Shown: piece after piece, positions 11,132-19,897 of the stretch | Layout of the letters: each line of letters starts with the position of its first letter | How positions within the stretch are numbered: position 1 is the stretch's first letter | Source: Trueperaceae bacterium | GTDB taxonomy: Bacteria; Deinococcota; Deinococci; Deinococcales; Trueperaceae | Length of the DNA stretch: 36,752 bases | Direction of reading: 5' to 3' | Assembly (NCBI GenBank): GCA_003556805.1 | Contig: PWQI01000417.1 | Span: 1 to 36,752 of the forward strand | Position numbers and translations under genes: made by a program | Notes under the pieces: generated by a model | Databases searched by the model: none | Told to the model about the DNA's origin: nothing | What the model saw: only the letters and a program-made list of their open reading frames with translations

Positions 11132-11833
11132 ATGACCCGAGAGGCCGTGACCACGACGCGACCGCGCGAGCCCAGACGCTTCGTGCGCGGCGACGTCCTG
11201 CTCTTCCCGGGTCCCGCCGATGGCGTCTGGCAGCTGCTGGACGGGCTAGCACGCGTGCAGACCGTGGACGCCGACGGCAACGGACTCACCCTGCGGTACG
11301 TCAAGCCCGGCGACTTCTTCGGCGAGGAGAGCCTGGTCGGTGGCCGCCGCGACTACTTCGTCGAGGCCGTCAGCGGCGTCACGGTCGCGCGTTGGCGGGT
11401 CGACGAGATCGACGACGCGCTGCGCCTGGCGCTGCTCGCGTCGTTCGCGCGGACCACCGCCGACCTGTACCGATCGCTCCGACGCTGGTCCGGTAAGCGA
11501 CTGAAGGCGCGGGTCGCCGCCGAGCTGCTGGCGCTGACGGACACCCCACTCGCATCGTGCGACGAAGCCGCCACCGTGGTGCACGTGACGCACGACGACC
11601 TCGCGGCCGCCGTCGGCTCGGTCAGGGAGACCGTGACGAAGCTGCTCGGCGAACTCCAGCGATCCGGCGTGATCGTCGCGGGGTATGGCAAGGTCACGCT
11701 CGTCGACCCCGCCTCGCTGCGCGCGTTCGCCGACGGCGCGCAGCACGGCGGGGTCGCCGATGGCGAGGCTCAGAACACCGTGCCGATGCGGAAGGCGAAC
11801 ACCCCACCGCGGTTGCGCTCGCTGAAGCCGTAG
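11132..11833 (+). CDS. Crp/Fnr-family transcriptional regulator
   Basis: cNMP-binding-like domain (YVKPGDFFGEESLVGG) plus HTH_Crp (THDDLAAAVGSVRETVTKLLGELQRSGVI). Confidence 0.88.
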   Translation: MTREAVTTTRPREPRRFVRGDVLLFPGPADGVWQLLDGLARVQTVDADGNGLTLRYVKPGDFFGEESLVGGRRDYFVEAVSGVTVARWRVDEIDDALRLALLASFARTTADLYRSLRRWSGKRLKARVAAELLALTDTPLASCDEAATVVHVTHDDLAAAVGSVRETVTKLLGELQRSGVIVAGYGKVTLVDPASLRAFADGAQHGGVADGEAQNTVPMRKANTPPRLRSLKP

Positions 11834-14439
11834 TCGAAACGCAGCGGCGGCAGCGCGACGCCGCCGAAGCCCAGGTCGACCTGGACGCCCACGCCGAGGC
11901 CCGCGAAGATCGGGGCCTGGTAATCGTCGTAGCCGGGTACGTTCGACACGTAGCCGACGTCGGCGAAGACGATACCGACCACGGTCTCGGTCGCGAACGT
12001 GCTCAACCAGAAGTCGTAGCGGTACTCGAGCGACCCGGTGGCGTAGGTGCGCGAAGGGTCGAAGTCGGTGTCGGTGTAGCCGCGGATGCTCGTGCGATCT
12101 TGCAGCGTGCGCCCGACGATGAAGCGCCGCGAGTCCGGGTAGAAGGCACCGAACTGGTGACCGGCGTTGAGGCGCACGGCGAACACGTGGTTCGGGTCGC
12201 TCACCACGTCGGGGAACATGGTGGCAGGGTGCAGGTAGGTACGCGCACCGACCTCGACCTGTTGGTACGTGTACGTGCGCCGCTCGCCGCTCTCGGGGTC
12301 GCGGATGTCGTTGCCCCAACCGAAGCCGACGTCGAGATCGGCCCCGATGCCGCTGCGCGGGAAGCTCGCGCTATCGCGGTCGTCGTACGTCAGGCCGCTG
12401 CTGACGGACGCCGACAAGCCGGATACGGGCAGGGCTTGGGCCGCGACCTCGGGTGGGAGCGCGCAATCGTCTGGGTTCGTCACGACCCCATCCTCGATCT
12501 CGCACGGCTCGCTCGCGGGCTCGAGCACGTACTGGTTGTACGTCACGCGCGCGCCGACGTTCAGGGTCGTGTTCGGCAGCACGCGCCGACCGACGCCGAG
12601 CGAGCCACCGCTCGAGCGCACCGTGTACTCGCCGACGCTCACGCGGTTGTCGTCGATCGGATCGAGGCCCGGGTACACGGCCGTCAGGCTGCCGTCGAGC
12701 ACCAGCCGCTGGTTGACGTCGACGACCGAGAACAGCGACGCGCTGACCGACGTCGGCACCTCCTGGAGGTCGAGCACGTCGATGTAGAGCCACGGGATCG
12801 AGTAACGGATGCTGCCCCCGAACTGGAGGCCGAGGTCGGACGTGAGCCCCTCGATCTCGGCAGAGATCGAGTGGGCCAAGCCGAAGAGGTTCGACTCGGA
12901 GAAGCTGAGCGAGGCCGAGAAGCCCGTCTCGGTGTTGTACTGCGCCGACGGCTGGAACACGCCCGTCTGCGCGGCTCGGACCACGACGCCTACGATCACC
13001 TCGTCGCTCTCCTCGGCCGGTAGCAACTGCCTGCTCACGGGCGTGACGGCACCGAGCCGCGCGACGGCGCGCAGCCCGTCGTCGAGCGCGCGCAGGTCGA
13101 GGACCTCGCCCGGGTTCGGCAGGTAGCGCGTGATCACGGTCGTGTCGGTGCGGCCCTCGGGACCGTCGTAGCTGACCTCGTACCCGGCGATGCGGAGTTC
13201 CTGGACGCGCTGCACGTAGGTGCCGTCGTCGCGCCACGAGAAGGCGGGCTGGGTGGCGATGACGACACCGCGATCGGCGTAGAGCGCGCGGATCCGGCGG
13301 AAGTCCTCCTCGGCCAGCGCCGACGTGAAGGTGTCACCCTCACGCAAGGTCAGCTGTTCCAGGATGACGTCGTCGCCGACAGCGCTGTTGCCCTCGATGA
13401 CCACGCTCGTGACGGGCCCCGCGGTGTCGGGGGCACCGACCGCGAAGGCGACGCGAACGGCGCCGGTGGCCGTGACCTGCGGCACCACGCGAACGTCGGC
13501 GGTGCGCCCTTCCGCCAGCCGCCTGACGTCCTCGAGCAGCGTGTCGACGTTGAAGAGGTCGCCGACGGCGAGGCTCAGCTCGGACGCATCGATGCCGAGC
13601 GCCGTCGTGTCGAACGACGCGATGCGCAGCTCCCGGAAGCGGATCGTCAGGGTTCCGTCGCCGTCGAGTTCGCTGCGCTCCTCATCGACGCCGCTCTGGC
13701 GGTAGCCGAGCTCGCCGTAGCGCGCCGCGATGCCGTCGACGGCGGCGCGGTAGCTCGTGTAGCCGAAGGTGTCGGCGGTAGCCACCACCGAGAAGCGGCG
13801 CTCGAGCTCGGCCTCGTCCAGAACCGACGACTCCTCGAAGACGACGCGCGTCAGCGGCGCCGTCTCCGTGACGGTGTAGCGCAGTCGCACGGGCGCACGG
13901 CCGTCCTCGGCCGCCGGCGCCTCGCGGTCGGGGATCGCCTCGAGCAGCACGGGCACGTCGAACGGAACACCGATGCTGCGGTAGATCTCCTGCACGGTGT
14001 CGATCGCTTGCTCGGCCCGGATCGCGTTGAGGGTGCGGCCTGCGTCGAGCAGGTGCTCGCGGATCACGGTGTCGCGCACCGCGTCGGCGTCGACGAGCTC
14101 GATACCGACGAACTCGACGGCGGCCACGCGCGGGTTCTCACGCACGCGAACGACGAGCACCGGACCGGCACCGCGATCCTCGAGGCTCACACTCACCTCT
14201 TCGAAGGCACCGAGCGCGTAGACACGGTTGCGCTCGGCCTCCAGGTCGACGCGTTCAGCAGGCGTGCCCGGGCGCGCGGCGACGATGGTGCGCACCACGT
14301 CCGCGAACGCGGTGGTGCCGTCGACGCGGACCTGTGTCAAGGCACCGCTGATGGTGGGGGCGGCTTGGGCGAGCGTCCATGAGGCCGCGCCGAGCGCGAC
14401 CACCAGTGCGAGCCCGGCGAGGATGGTTCTGAGCGGCAT
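11770..14439 (-). CDS. BamA/Omp85-family outer membrane assembly protein
   Basis: Signal peptide, repeated POTRA-like modules, C-terminal surface-antigen barrel (FIVGRTLQDRTSIRGYTDTDFDPSRTYATGSLEYRY... GGVALPPLRFDYGFSERNRGGVFAFRIGTVF) ending in Phe. Confidence 0.92.
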   Translation of the reverse strand: MPLRTILAGLALVVALGAASWTLAQAAPTISGALTQVRVDGTTAFADVVRTIVAARPGTPAERVDLEAERNRVYALGAFEEVSVSLEDRGAGPVLVVRVRENPRVAAVEFVGIELVDADAVRDTVIREHLLDAGRTLNAIRAEQAIDTVQEIYRSIGVPFDVPVLLEAIPDREAPAAEDGRAPVRLRYTVTETAPLTRVVFEESSVLDEAELERRFSVVATADTFGYTSYRAAVDGIAARYGELGYRQSGVDEERSELDGDGTLTIRFRELRIASFDTTALGIDASELSLAVGDLFNVDTLLEDVRRLAEGRTADVRVVPQVTATGAVRVAFAVGAPDTAGPVTSVVIEGNSAVGDDVILEQLTLREGDTFTSALAEEDFRRIRALYADRGVVIATQPAFSWRDDGTYVQRVQELRIAGYEVSYDGPEGRTDTTVITRYLPNPGEVLDLRALDDGLRAVARLGAVTPVSRQLLPAEESDEVIVGVVVRAAQTGVFQPSAQYNTETGFSASLSFSESNLFGLAHSISAEIEGLTSDLGLQFGGSIRYSIPWLYIDVLDLQEVPTSVSASLFSVVDVNQRLVLDGSLTAVYPGLDPIDDNRVSVGEYTVRSSGGSLGVGRRVLPNTTLNVGARVTYNQYVLEPASEPCEIEDGVVTNPDDCALPPEVAAQALPVSGLSASVSSGLTYDDRDSASFPRSGIGADLDVGFGWGNDIRDPESGERRTYTYQQVEVGARTYLHPATMFPDVVSDPNHVFAVRLNAGHQFGAFYPDSRRFIVGRTLQDRTSIRGYTDTDFDPSRTYATGSLEYRYDFWLSTFATETVVGIVFADVGYVSNVPGYDDYQAPIFAGLGVGVQVDLGFGGVALPPLRFDYGFSERNRGGVFAFRIGTVF

Positions 14440-14444
14440 GCGGC

Positions 14445-14450
14445 AGTGTA
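14445..14450 (-). promoter_or_regulatory. -10 element of probable short-leader or leaderless promoter for bamA-like gene
   Basis: Minus strand TACACT-GCCGC-ATG. Confidence 0.45.
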
Positions 14451-14557
14451 CCCGAGGCCATCGTGAGAGCCTTGGCACCGCAGGATGAGACACCGAGGCG
14501 GACCGATGGCGGTGCACGGGGCACGCGGCGACGCCCGGGAAAGCCCAGGGGCGACGG

Positions 14558-14563
14558 TATGAT
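14558..14563 (+). promoter_or_regulatory. -10 element of probable leaderless promoter for the PNP gene
   Basis: TATGAT-N7-ATG(14571). Confidence 0.55.
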
Positions 14564-14570
14564 GAGCGCC

Positions 14571-15410
14571 ATGGGACAGCCGTCGAGCAACCACACCGAC
14601 TGGCCGGCGCTGGCGCTCCGGGCTGCCGCCGCGCTGCGGTCCGCCGGCGTCGACCGGGCCGACCTGGGCATCATGCTGGGATCGGGCCTCGGGCCCCTGG
14701 CCGACGAGGTCGAAGTCCGCTGTGTCGTGCCCTTCGCCGACGTGCCGGGCATGAGCGCCAGCACGGCCCCTGGCCACGCCGGCCGCGTCGTCGTCGGCCG
14801 CCTGGAGGGGCGCGACGTGATCGCGTTCCAAGGGCGCCTGCACGGCTACGAGGGCCTCGACGCCCGCGCCTGCGCCTTTCCGGTCCGCATCATGCACGCC
14901 TTCGGCGCGCGCTCGCTGCTGGTGTCGAACGCCTGCGGCGGGCTGGACCCGCATCTGCGTGCGGGCGACCTCTTGCTGCAGCTCGACCTGATCAACGCGA
15001 CGGGCGACCAGGCGCTGGCGGGACCGGACGACGGCCTCGGTGAGCGCTTCACCGTGATGTTCGACGCGTACGATCCCGCGTACCTCGAGATTGCGCGAAG
15101 CACCGCACGGCGCATCGACCAGCCGTTGCGCGAGGGCGTCTACCTCGCGATCCGCGGGCCCGCCTACGCGACGCGCGCCGAGTTGCGCGCGTACCGCGGC
15201 ATGGGTGCGGACGTGATCGGCATGTCGACGGTGCACGAGGTCGCGATGGCGCGGCACCTGGGCATGCGCGTGCTCGGCCTCTCCGTGGTGACGGACATGG
15301 CGCTGCCCGACGCCACAGGTCACGCGTCCGGCGACGACGTGCTGCGGATGGCCGACCGCTCGGGCGAGCGCTTCCGGGCGCTCGTGCGCGCCATCGTGCC
15401 GCAGTTGTGA
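14571..15410 (+). CDS. Purine-nucleoside phosphorylase
   Basis: LGIMLGSGLGPLADEV, GHAGRVVVGRLEGRDVIAFQGRLHGYEG, GADVIGMSTVHEVAMARHLGMRVLGLSVVTDMA; alternative ATGs at 14559 and 14562. Confidence 0.94.
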   Translation: MGQPSSNHTDWPALALRAAAALRSAGVDRADLGIMLGSGLGPLADEVEVRCVVPFADVPGMSASTAPGHAGRVVVGRLEGRDVIAFQGRLHGYEGLDARACAFPVRIMHAFGARSLLVSNACGGLDPHLRAGDLLLQLDLINATGDQALAGPDDGLGERFTVMFDAYDPAYLEIARSTARRIDQPLREGVYLAIRGPAYATRAELRAYRGMGADVIGMSTVHEVAMARHLGMRVLGLSVVTDMALPDATGHASGDDVLRMADRSGERFRALVRAIVPQL

Positions 15411-16150
15411 GCCCACAGCCGCACCGCGCTCTGACGGACGTGCGCGAGCGGATCGCGGCCGCGTGCCGCCGCGCCGGCCGCGAACCGGCGGCGGTCGGTC
15501 TCGTCGCCGTCACGAAGGGGCGCGCGCCGGACGACGTGCGAGCGGTGCTCGCCGCAGGGCAGCGCGTGCTCGCCGAGAACCGCGTCCAGGACTGGCGCGC
15601 GCTCGTCGACGCCCTGGGCGACGACGAGCCGGGCGACACGCCGCCGCAGTGGCACCTGATCGGCCACCTGCAGCGCAACAAGGCGCGCTTCTGCCGCCCG
15701 TTCGCCTTGATCCACTCCCTCGACAGCGAACGCCTGGCGCGTGCGCTCGACGAGGAGGGGGCGAAGCACGACCACGTGTTCAGGACGCTCCTGCAGGTGA
15801 ACGTGTCGGGTGAAGCGAGCAAGTTCGGCGTCGCCGCGGGCGACGCCGAGGCGCTGCTCGACCGCGTCGCCGTGCTGCCGCACGTCGAGGTCGTGGGCCT
15901 GATGACGATCGCGCCGTATCACGACGACCCCGAGCGCGCCCGGCCCGTGTTCGCGAGCCTGCGCGAGCTGGCCCGCGAGCTGGGGCTGCATGAGCTCTCC
16001 ATGGGGATGAGCGGGGACTACGAGGTCGCGGTCGAGGAGGGCGCCACGCTGGTCCGCATCGGTTCGGCGCTGTTCGAGCCCGCGGGCGCTGCAGACGCGA
16101 CCGAGGCTCAGCCGGGCGCTGGGTCGTCGACGGCGTCGACGTCCACCTGA
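15407..16150 (+). CDS. YggS/PLPBP-family pyridoxal-phosphate homeostasis protein
   Basis: LVAVTKG, LAENRVQDW, WHLIGHLQRNKARF, IHSLDSERLARAL, LLQVNVSGEASKFG, LSMGMSGDYEVAVEEGATLVRIGSALF. Confidence 0.94.
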   Translation: MSPQPHRALTDVRERIAAACRRAGREPAAVGLVAVTKGRAPDDVRAVLAAGQRVLAENRVQDWRALVDALGDDEPGDTPPQWHLIGHLQRNKARFCRPFALIHSLDSERLARALDEEGAKHDHVFRTLLQVNVSGEASKFGVAAGDAEALLDRVAVLPHVEVVGLMTIAPYHDDPERARPVFASLRELARELGLHELSMGMSGDYEVAVEEGATLVRIGSALFEPAGAADATEAQPGAGSSTASTST

Positions 16151-16590
16151 GGTGCCTCGGCGGTCCCGGCGGCCGCTGCGTCGAGCGCGGCGTCGAGCGC
16201 CACCCACGGGAGCGTCGCGCACTTGACGCGTGCGTGCAGCTTGCTGATCCCCTCGAGCACCTGCAGGTCACCCAGGCTGGGGTCGACGCCCTTGCCGTGG
16301 ATCATCGCCTTGAAGTGGCCGATCAGCGCCTCGGCCTCGTCGACGCTCAGGCCTTTGATCGCCTGGGTCATCATGCTGGCCGATGCCTGGCTGATGGCGC
16401 AGCCGTGGCCGTCGAAGCGCGCGTCCCCGACCAGGCCGTCGTCGAGGCGTACGTAGAGCACGAGTTCGTCGCCACACGAAGGGTTGATGCCCTCCTGGCG
16501 CACGGTGTAGGGGTCGAGCGCGCCGCGGTTCCGGGGGGAGCGGGCGTGCTCGAGGACGGCGTCGCGGTAGACCTGTTCGAGGAAACCCAT
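16108..16590 (-). CDS. sufU: SufU-type Fe-S cluster assembly protein
   Basis: LEQVYRDAVLEHARSPRNRG, NPSCGDELVLYVRLDD, GHGCAISQASASMMTQAIKG, CATLPWVALDAALDAA. Confidence 0.94.
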   Translation of the reverse strand: MGFLEQVYRDAVLEHARSPRNRGALDPYTVRQEGINPSCGDELVLYVRLDDGLVGDARFDGHGCAISQASASMMTQAIKGLSVDEAEALIGHFKAMIHGKGVDPSLGDLQVLEGISKLHARVKCATLPWVALDAALDAAAAGTAEAPQVDVDAVDDPAPG

Positions 16591-16594
16591 GGCG

Positions 16595-17824
16595 TCAGGC
16601 TACCCCGGCGAAGAAGGTCCGGACCTCGCCGAGCGCGTCGGCGAGCAGGTCGATCTCGGCCGTGGTGGTGTGGATCCAGAAGCTGGCACGCGCCGTGCTG
16701 CGCACGCCGAGCGCGCCCATGAGCGGCTGCGCACAGTGGTGCCCCGCCCGGATCGCCACGCCGCGCACGTCGAGCGCGCTGGCGACGTCGTGGGGGTGCA
16801 CGCCGTCCAGGTTGAACGTCACGATGCCGCCGCGATCATCGCCCTCCGGCCCGTAGAGCGTGACACCGTCCACGCCCCGGAGGCGCTCGATGGCGTAGCG
16901 CGCCAGCGCCCGGTCGTGGTCCCAGATGTCTTGGAGGCCGACCTCGTCGAGGTAGTCGAGGGCGGCGTGCAGACCGACCGCTTCGGCGATGGCTGGCGTG
17001 CCGGCCTCGAAGCGCATGGGGATGTCGGCGTAGGTGCTGCGATCGAGCGCGACGGTGCGGATCATCTCGCCGCCACCCATGAAGGGGGGCCACGTCGCGA
17101 GCAGTTCCTCGCGAACCCAGAGCGCCCCGATGCCCGACGGTGCGCCGACCTTGTGGCCGGAGAAGGCGTACATGTCGGCGCCCAGCGCCTGCACGTCGAC
17201 CGGCAGGTGCGGCACCGCCTGAGCGCCGTCGACGAGGAGCAGCGCACCCGCCTCGTGGGCGATGCGGGCGATCTCCGCGACCGGGTTGAGCACGCCCAGG
17301 ACGTTGCTGACGTGGAAGGTGGCGACGAGCTTGGTGCGCGGCGACATCGCGTCACGCAGCGCGTCGAGGTCGACGCGCTGGTCTCTGCCGAGGGGAACGC
17401 CGCGGATCACGGCGCCGCGCTCGGCTGCGAGCAGGTGCCAGGGCACCAAGTTGGCGTGATGCTCGGCGACGGTAACGACGATCTCGTCACCCGGCCCGAT
17501 GGCGCGCCGTCCCCAGGCGTGGGCGACGAGGTTGATGCCCTCGGTCGCGTTGCGCACGAACACGACGGAGCGCTCGTCGGGCGCGTTGATGAAGCGGGCG
17601 ACGCGCGTGCGAGCAGCCTCGTAGGCGTCGGTGGCCTCGGCCGACAGGGTGTGCGCGCCGCGGTGGACGTTGGCGTAGTGCTGCCGATAGAAGCCGTCGA
17701 CCGCTTCGAGCACGCGCTCGGGCTTCTGAGCCGAGGCGGCGCTGTCGAGGTAGACGAGCGGCGCACCGTGCACGCGCCTACGCAGGATCGGTAAGTCGTC
17801 GCGTCGCTCTGCGGTGATGGCCAT
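16595..17824 (-). CDS. sufS: SufS-type cysteine desulfurase
   Basis: VYLDSAASAQKPERVLEAVDGFYRQHYANVHRGAHTLS, NATEGINLVAH, AEHHANLVPW, DGAQAVPHLPVDVQALGADMYAFSGHKVGAPSGIGALW, RAGHHCAQPLM. Confidence 0.96.
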   Translation of the reverse strand: MAITAERRDDLPILRRRVHGAPLVYLDSAASAQKPERVLEAVDGFYRQHYANVHRGAHTLSAEATDAYEAARTRVARFINAPDERSVVFVRNATEGINLVAHAWGRRAIGPGDEIVVTVAEHHANLVPWHLLAAERGAVIRGVPLGRDQRVDLDALRDAMSPRTKLVATFHVSNVLGVLNPVAEIARIAHEAGALLLVDGAQAVPHLPVDVQALGADMYAFSGHKVGAPSGIGALWVREELLATWPPFMGGGEMIRTVALDRSTYADIPMRFEAGTPAIAEAVGLHAALDYLDEVGLQDIWDHDRALARYAIERLRGVDGVTLYGPEGDDRGGIVTFNLDGVHPHDVASALDVRGVAIRAGHHCAQPLMGALGVRSTARASFWIHTTTAEIDLLADALGEVRTFFAGVA

Positions 17825-17882
17825 GCGGCATCGTACCACTTCTCGGAACCGTTCCGAGTTTCAGGCGTGCCGGTGGAGGCGG

Positions 17883-17888
17883 TACACT
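17883..17888 (+). promoter_or_regulatory. -10 element of probable leaderless promoter for recF
   Basis: TACACT-N6-GTG(17895). Confidence 0.5.
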
Positions 17889-17894
17889 CGGTGC

Positions 17895-18977
17895 GTGCAC
17901 GTCCGCTCCCTCCGGCACCTCCACCTGCGCAACCTGGTCACCGAGCGCCTCGCCTTCGAGGACGGCGTCACGGCACTTGTGGGCCCGAACGCGGCGGGGA
18001 AGTCGAACGTGCTCGAGGCCATCGTGCTCGGGACCACCGGCACGGCCGCCGCTGGCCGCGTGACCGAGTCGTTGCGCTTCGGCGTCGACCAGGGCTTCGT
18101 GCGGGTCGAGCTCGAGGCAGCCAGCGGTGAGCACGTCGTCGAGGTCGGGCTCGCGCCCGGCCGCAAGGTGATCCGCCTCGACGGCCAGGCCGTGCGCGCC
18201 ATCGACCTCGCCACCCTGGGCGGCGTCGTGCTCGTCGCACCGGAGGACGTCGACGTGATCCTCGGCCCACCGGCCCGGCGCCGGGCGTTCCTGGATCACG
18301 TCCTGGGTCGCCTGTCGCTGCGGTACGCCCTGATGCTGCGCGAGTACCAACGCGTGCTCGAGCAACGCAACGCACTGCTGCGCGCCGCCGCCGACTCGGC
18401 GTTGTTCGGGCCCTGGGACGAGCGGTTCGTGGCGCTCGGCGAGGACGTCGCGGCGCTGCGGCGTCGGGCGGTGTCGTCGCTCGCCCAGTACGCCGCCGCC
18501 GCGTACGACAGCATCGCCGGTGAACCGCAGGGCTTCGACGTCGCGCTGGACACCGTGAGCGACCACGCCGACCTGGCCGCCGCGCTCGCCGCGACGCGCT
18601 CCGCCGAGCGTGCGCGCGGCGCGACGCTCGTGGGGCCACACCGCGACGAACTGCGCATCACGCTCGACGGGCGCCTCGTGCAGACCTTCGGTTCGCGCGG
18701 CGAGGCGCGCACGGCCGCGCTGGCGCTGCGGGTGGCGGAGCGCGCGCTGCTCGAAGCGCGTCACGGTCGCGCCCCGCTCCTGCTGATCGACGACGTGCAC
18801 GCGGAGCTCGACGAGCGTCGGCGCGCCTTCCTGATGGACCTCGCCGCGCTCGCCCCGCAGGCGATCGTGACGGGGACGGAGGCGCCCCCGTCGGCCGCAC
18901 GCGTGTGGCGCATCGCCGACGGGCGCGTCGAGACCGCGCACGGCGCGCCCGTGGTGGCGCATGATGGGGTGCGATGA
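17895..18977 (+). CDS. recF: DNA replication/repair protein RecF
   Basis: VRSLRHLHLRNL...GPNAAGKSNVLEAIVLG (Walker A), PARRRAFLDHVL, LVGPHRDELRITLDG, SRGEARTAALALRVAE, LLLIDDVHAELDERRR (Walker B). Confidence 0.92.
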   Translation: MHVRSLRHLHLRNLVTERLAFEDGVTALVGPNAAGKSNVLEAIVLGTTGTAAAGRVTESLRFGVDQGFVRVELEAASGEHVVEVGLAPGRKVIRLDGQAVRAIDLATLGGVVLVAPEDVDVILGPPARRRAFLDHVLGRLSLRYALMLREYQRVLEQRNALLRAAADSALFGPWDERFVALGEDVAALRRRAVSSLAQYAAAAYDSIAGEPQGFDVALDTVSDHADLAAALAATRSAERARGATLVGPHRDELRITLDGRLVQTFGSRGEARTAALALRVAERALLEARHGRAPLLLIDDVHAELDERRRAFLMDLAALAPQAIVTGTEAPPSAARVWRIADGRVETAHGAPVVAHDGVR

Positions 18978-19897
18978 TGCCGCGTGAGCGTGCGATTCGC
19001 GACCTGTTGCACGAGGCGTTTCGGCGCAGCGGCCTCGTTCGCGGCGTGCATCGCGCAGAGGCGGTCATCGCCTGGCGCCGCGTCGTCGGTCCCGAGGTGG
19101 CGCGCTTCTCCAGCGCCGCCGCCCTGCAGCAAGGCACGCTCGTGGTCGACGTACCCGACCCCGAGACGGCGATGCACCTAGGCCTCCAGCGACACCATCT
19201 CGTGCGCGCCTTCGCGGAGCACCTGGGGCCGAACGTCGTGCGCGAGATCCGCTTCCGCGTCGGCAGGCCGACGCCCCCCGACGACGATCCCGTACTGGCC
19301 GCGGCCCACGCCCCGGCCGACCCACGGGCCGTCGCCGCGCTGGCCCGCGACCTCCAAGGGGTGCCAGAAGGCGTCGCCGGCCCTGCGCTGCAAGCGGGTG
19401 CCGCGCTGCTCGGACTGCATGCCAGGCGCCGCGCGGCGGGCTGGCAACCCTGCCCCGTCTGCGGCGTCCCGAGCGAACCGCCCGAACCAGCGACGACGAG
19501 CGCCTCGGACCGCGGCGCTCGGACCGCGGCGCCCTGGTGCACGATCTGCCGACGCCACGCCGAACACCCGAAGGTGCGGCGCCAGGCGGAGCGGTTGGCC
19601 GACGACCCCGACCTTCCGACGCCCATGCTGAGCGACGACGAGCGCGTGGTCGCGCGTCGGATCGCCGCTGAGCTGGCGGCCGAAGCGCAGTTGGCCACGC
19701 TACCGTACGTCCTCGCCGACCCCGCCGAACGCCCGCGTCTGGAGCGCCTCGCGTACGCACAGGCGGCGCTCGCGACCGACGTCGCGCTCGCAGACGTGAG
19801 CGACGACCACCTGGCCGTCGTCGACGCGCGTGTGCTGCGCGCGTTGGGTCGCTGGGCGGTCACCCGACCCACCACCTCGAAGGAGCAACGATCATGA
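18974..19897 (+). CDS. DUF721/DciA-like protein with C-terminal zinc-ribbon-like extension
   Basis: N-terminal DUF721 pattern (HRAEAVIAWRRVVGPEVARFSSAAALQQGTLVVDVPDPETAMHLGLQRHHLVRAF); downstream CPVC...CTIC cysteine pairs; adjacent to recF. Confidence 0.8.
   Translation: MMPRERAIRDLLHEAFRRSGLVRGVHRAEAVIAWRRVVGPEVARFSSAAALQQGTLVVDVPDPETAMHLGLQRHHLVRAFAEHLGPNVVREIRFRVGRPTPPDDDPVLAAAHAPADPRAVAALARDLQGVPEGVAGPALQAGAALLGLHARRRAAGWQPCPVCGVPSEPPEPATTSASDRGARTAAPWCTICRRHAEHPKVRRQAERLADDPDLPTPMLSDDERVVARRIAAELAAEAQLATLPYVLADPAERPRLERLAYAQAALATDVALADVSDDHLAVVDARVLRALGRWAVTRPTTSKEQRS

Noticed and set aside
11557-13023. 488-aa plus-strand ORF antisense to the bamA-like gene
   Set aside because: Antisense to a well-supported Omp85 coding frame; low-complexity composition.
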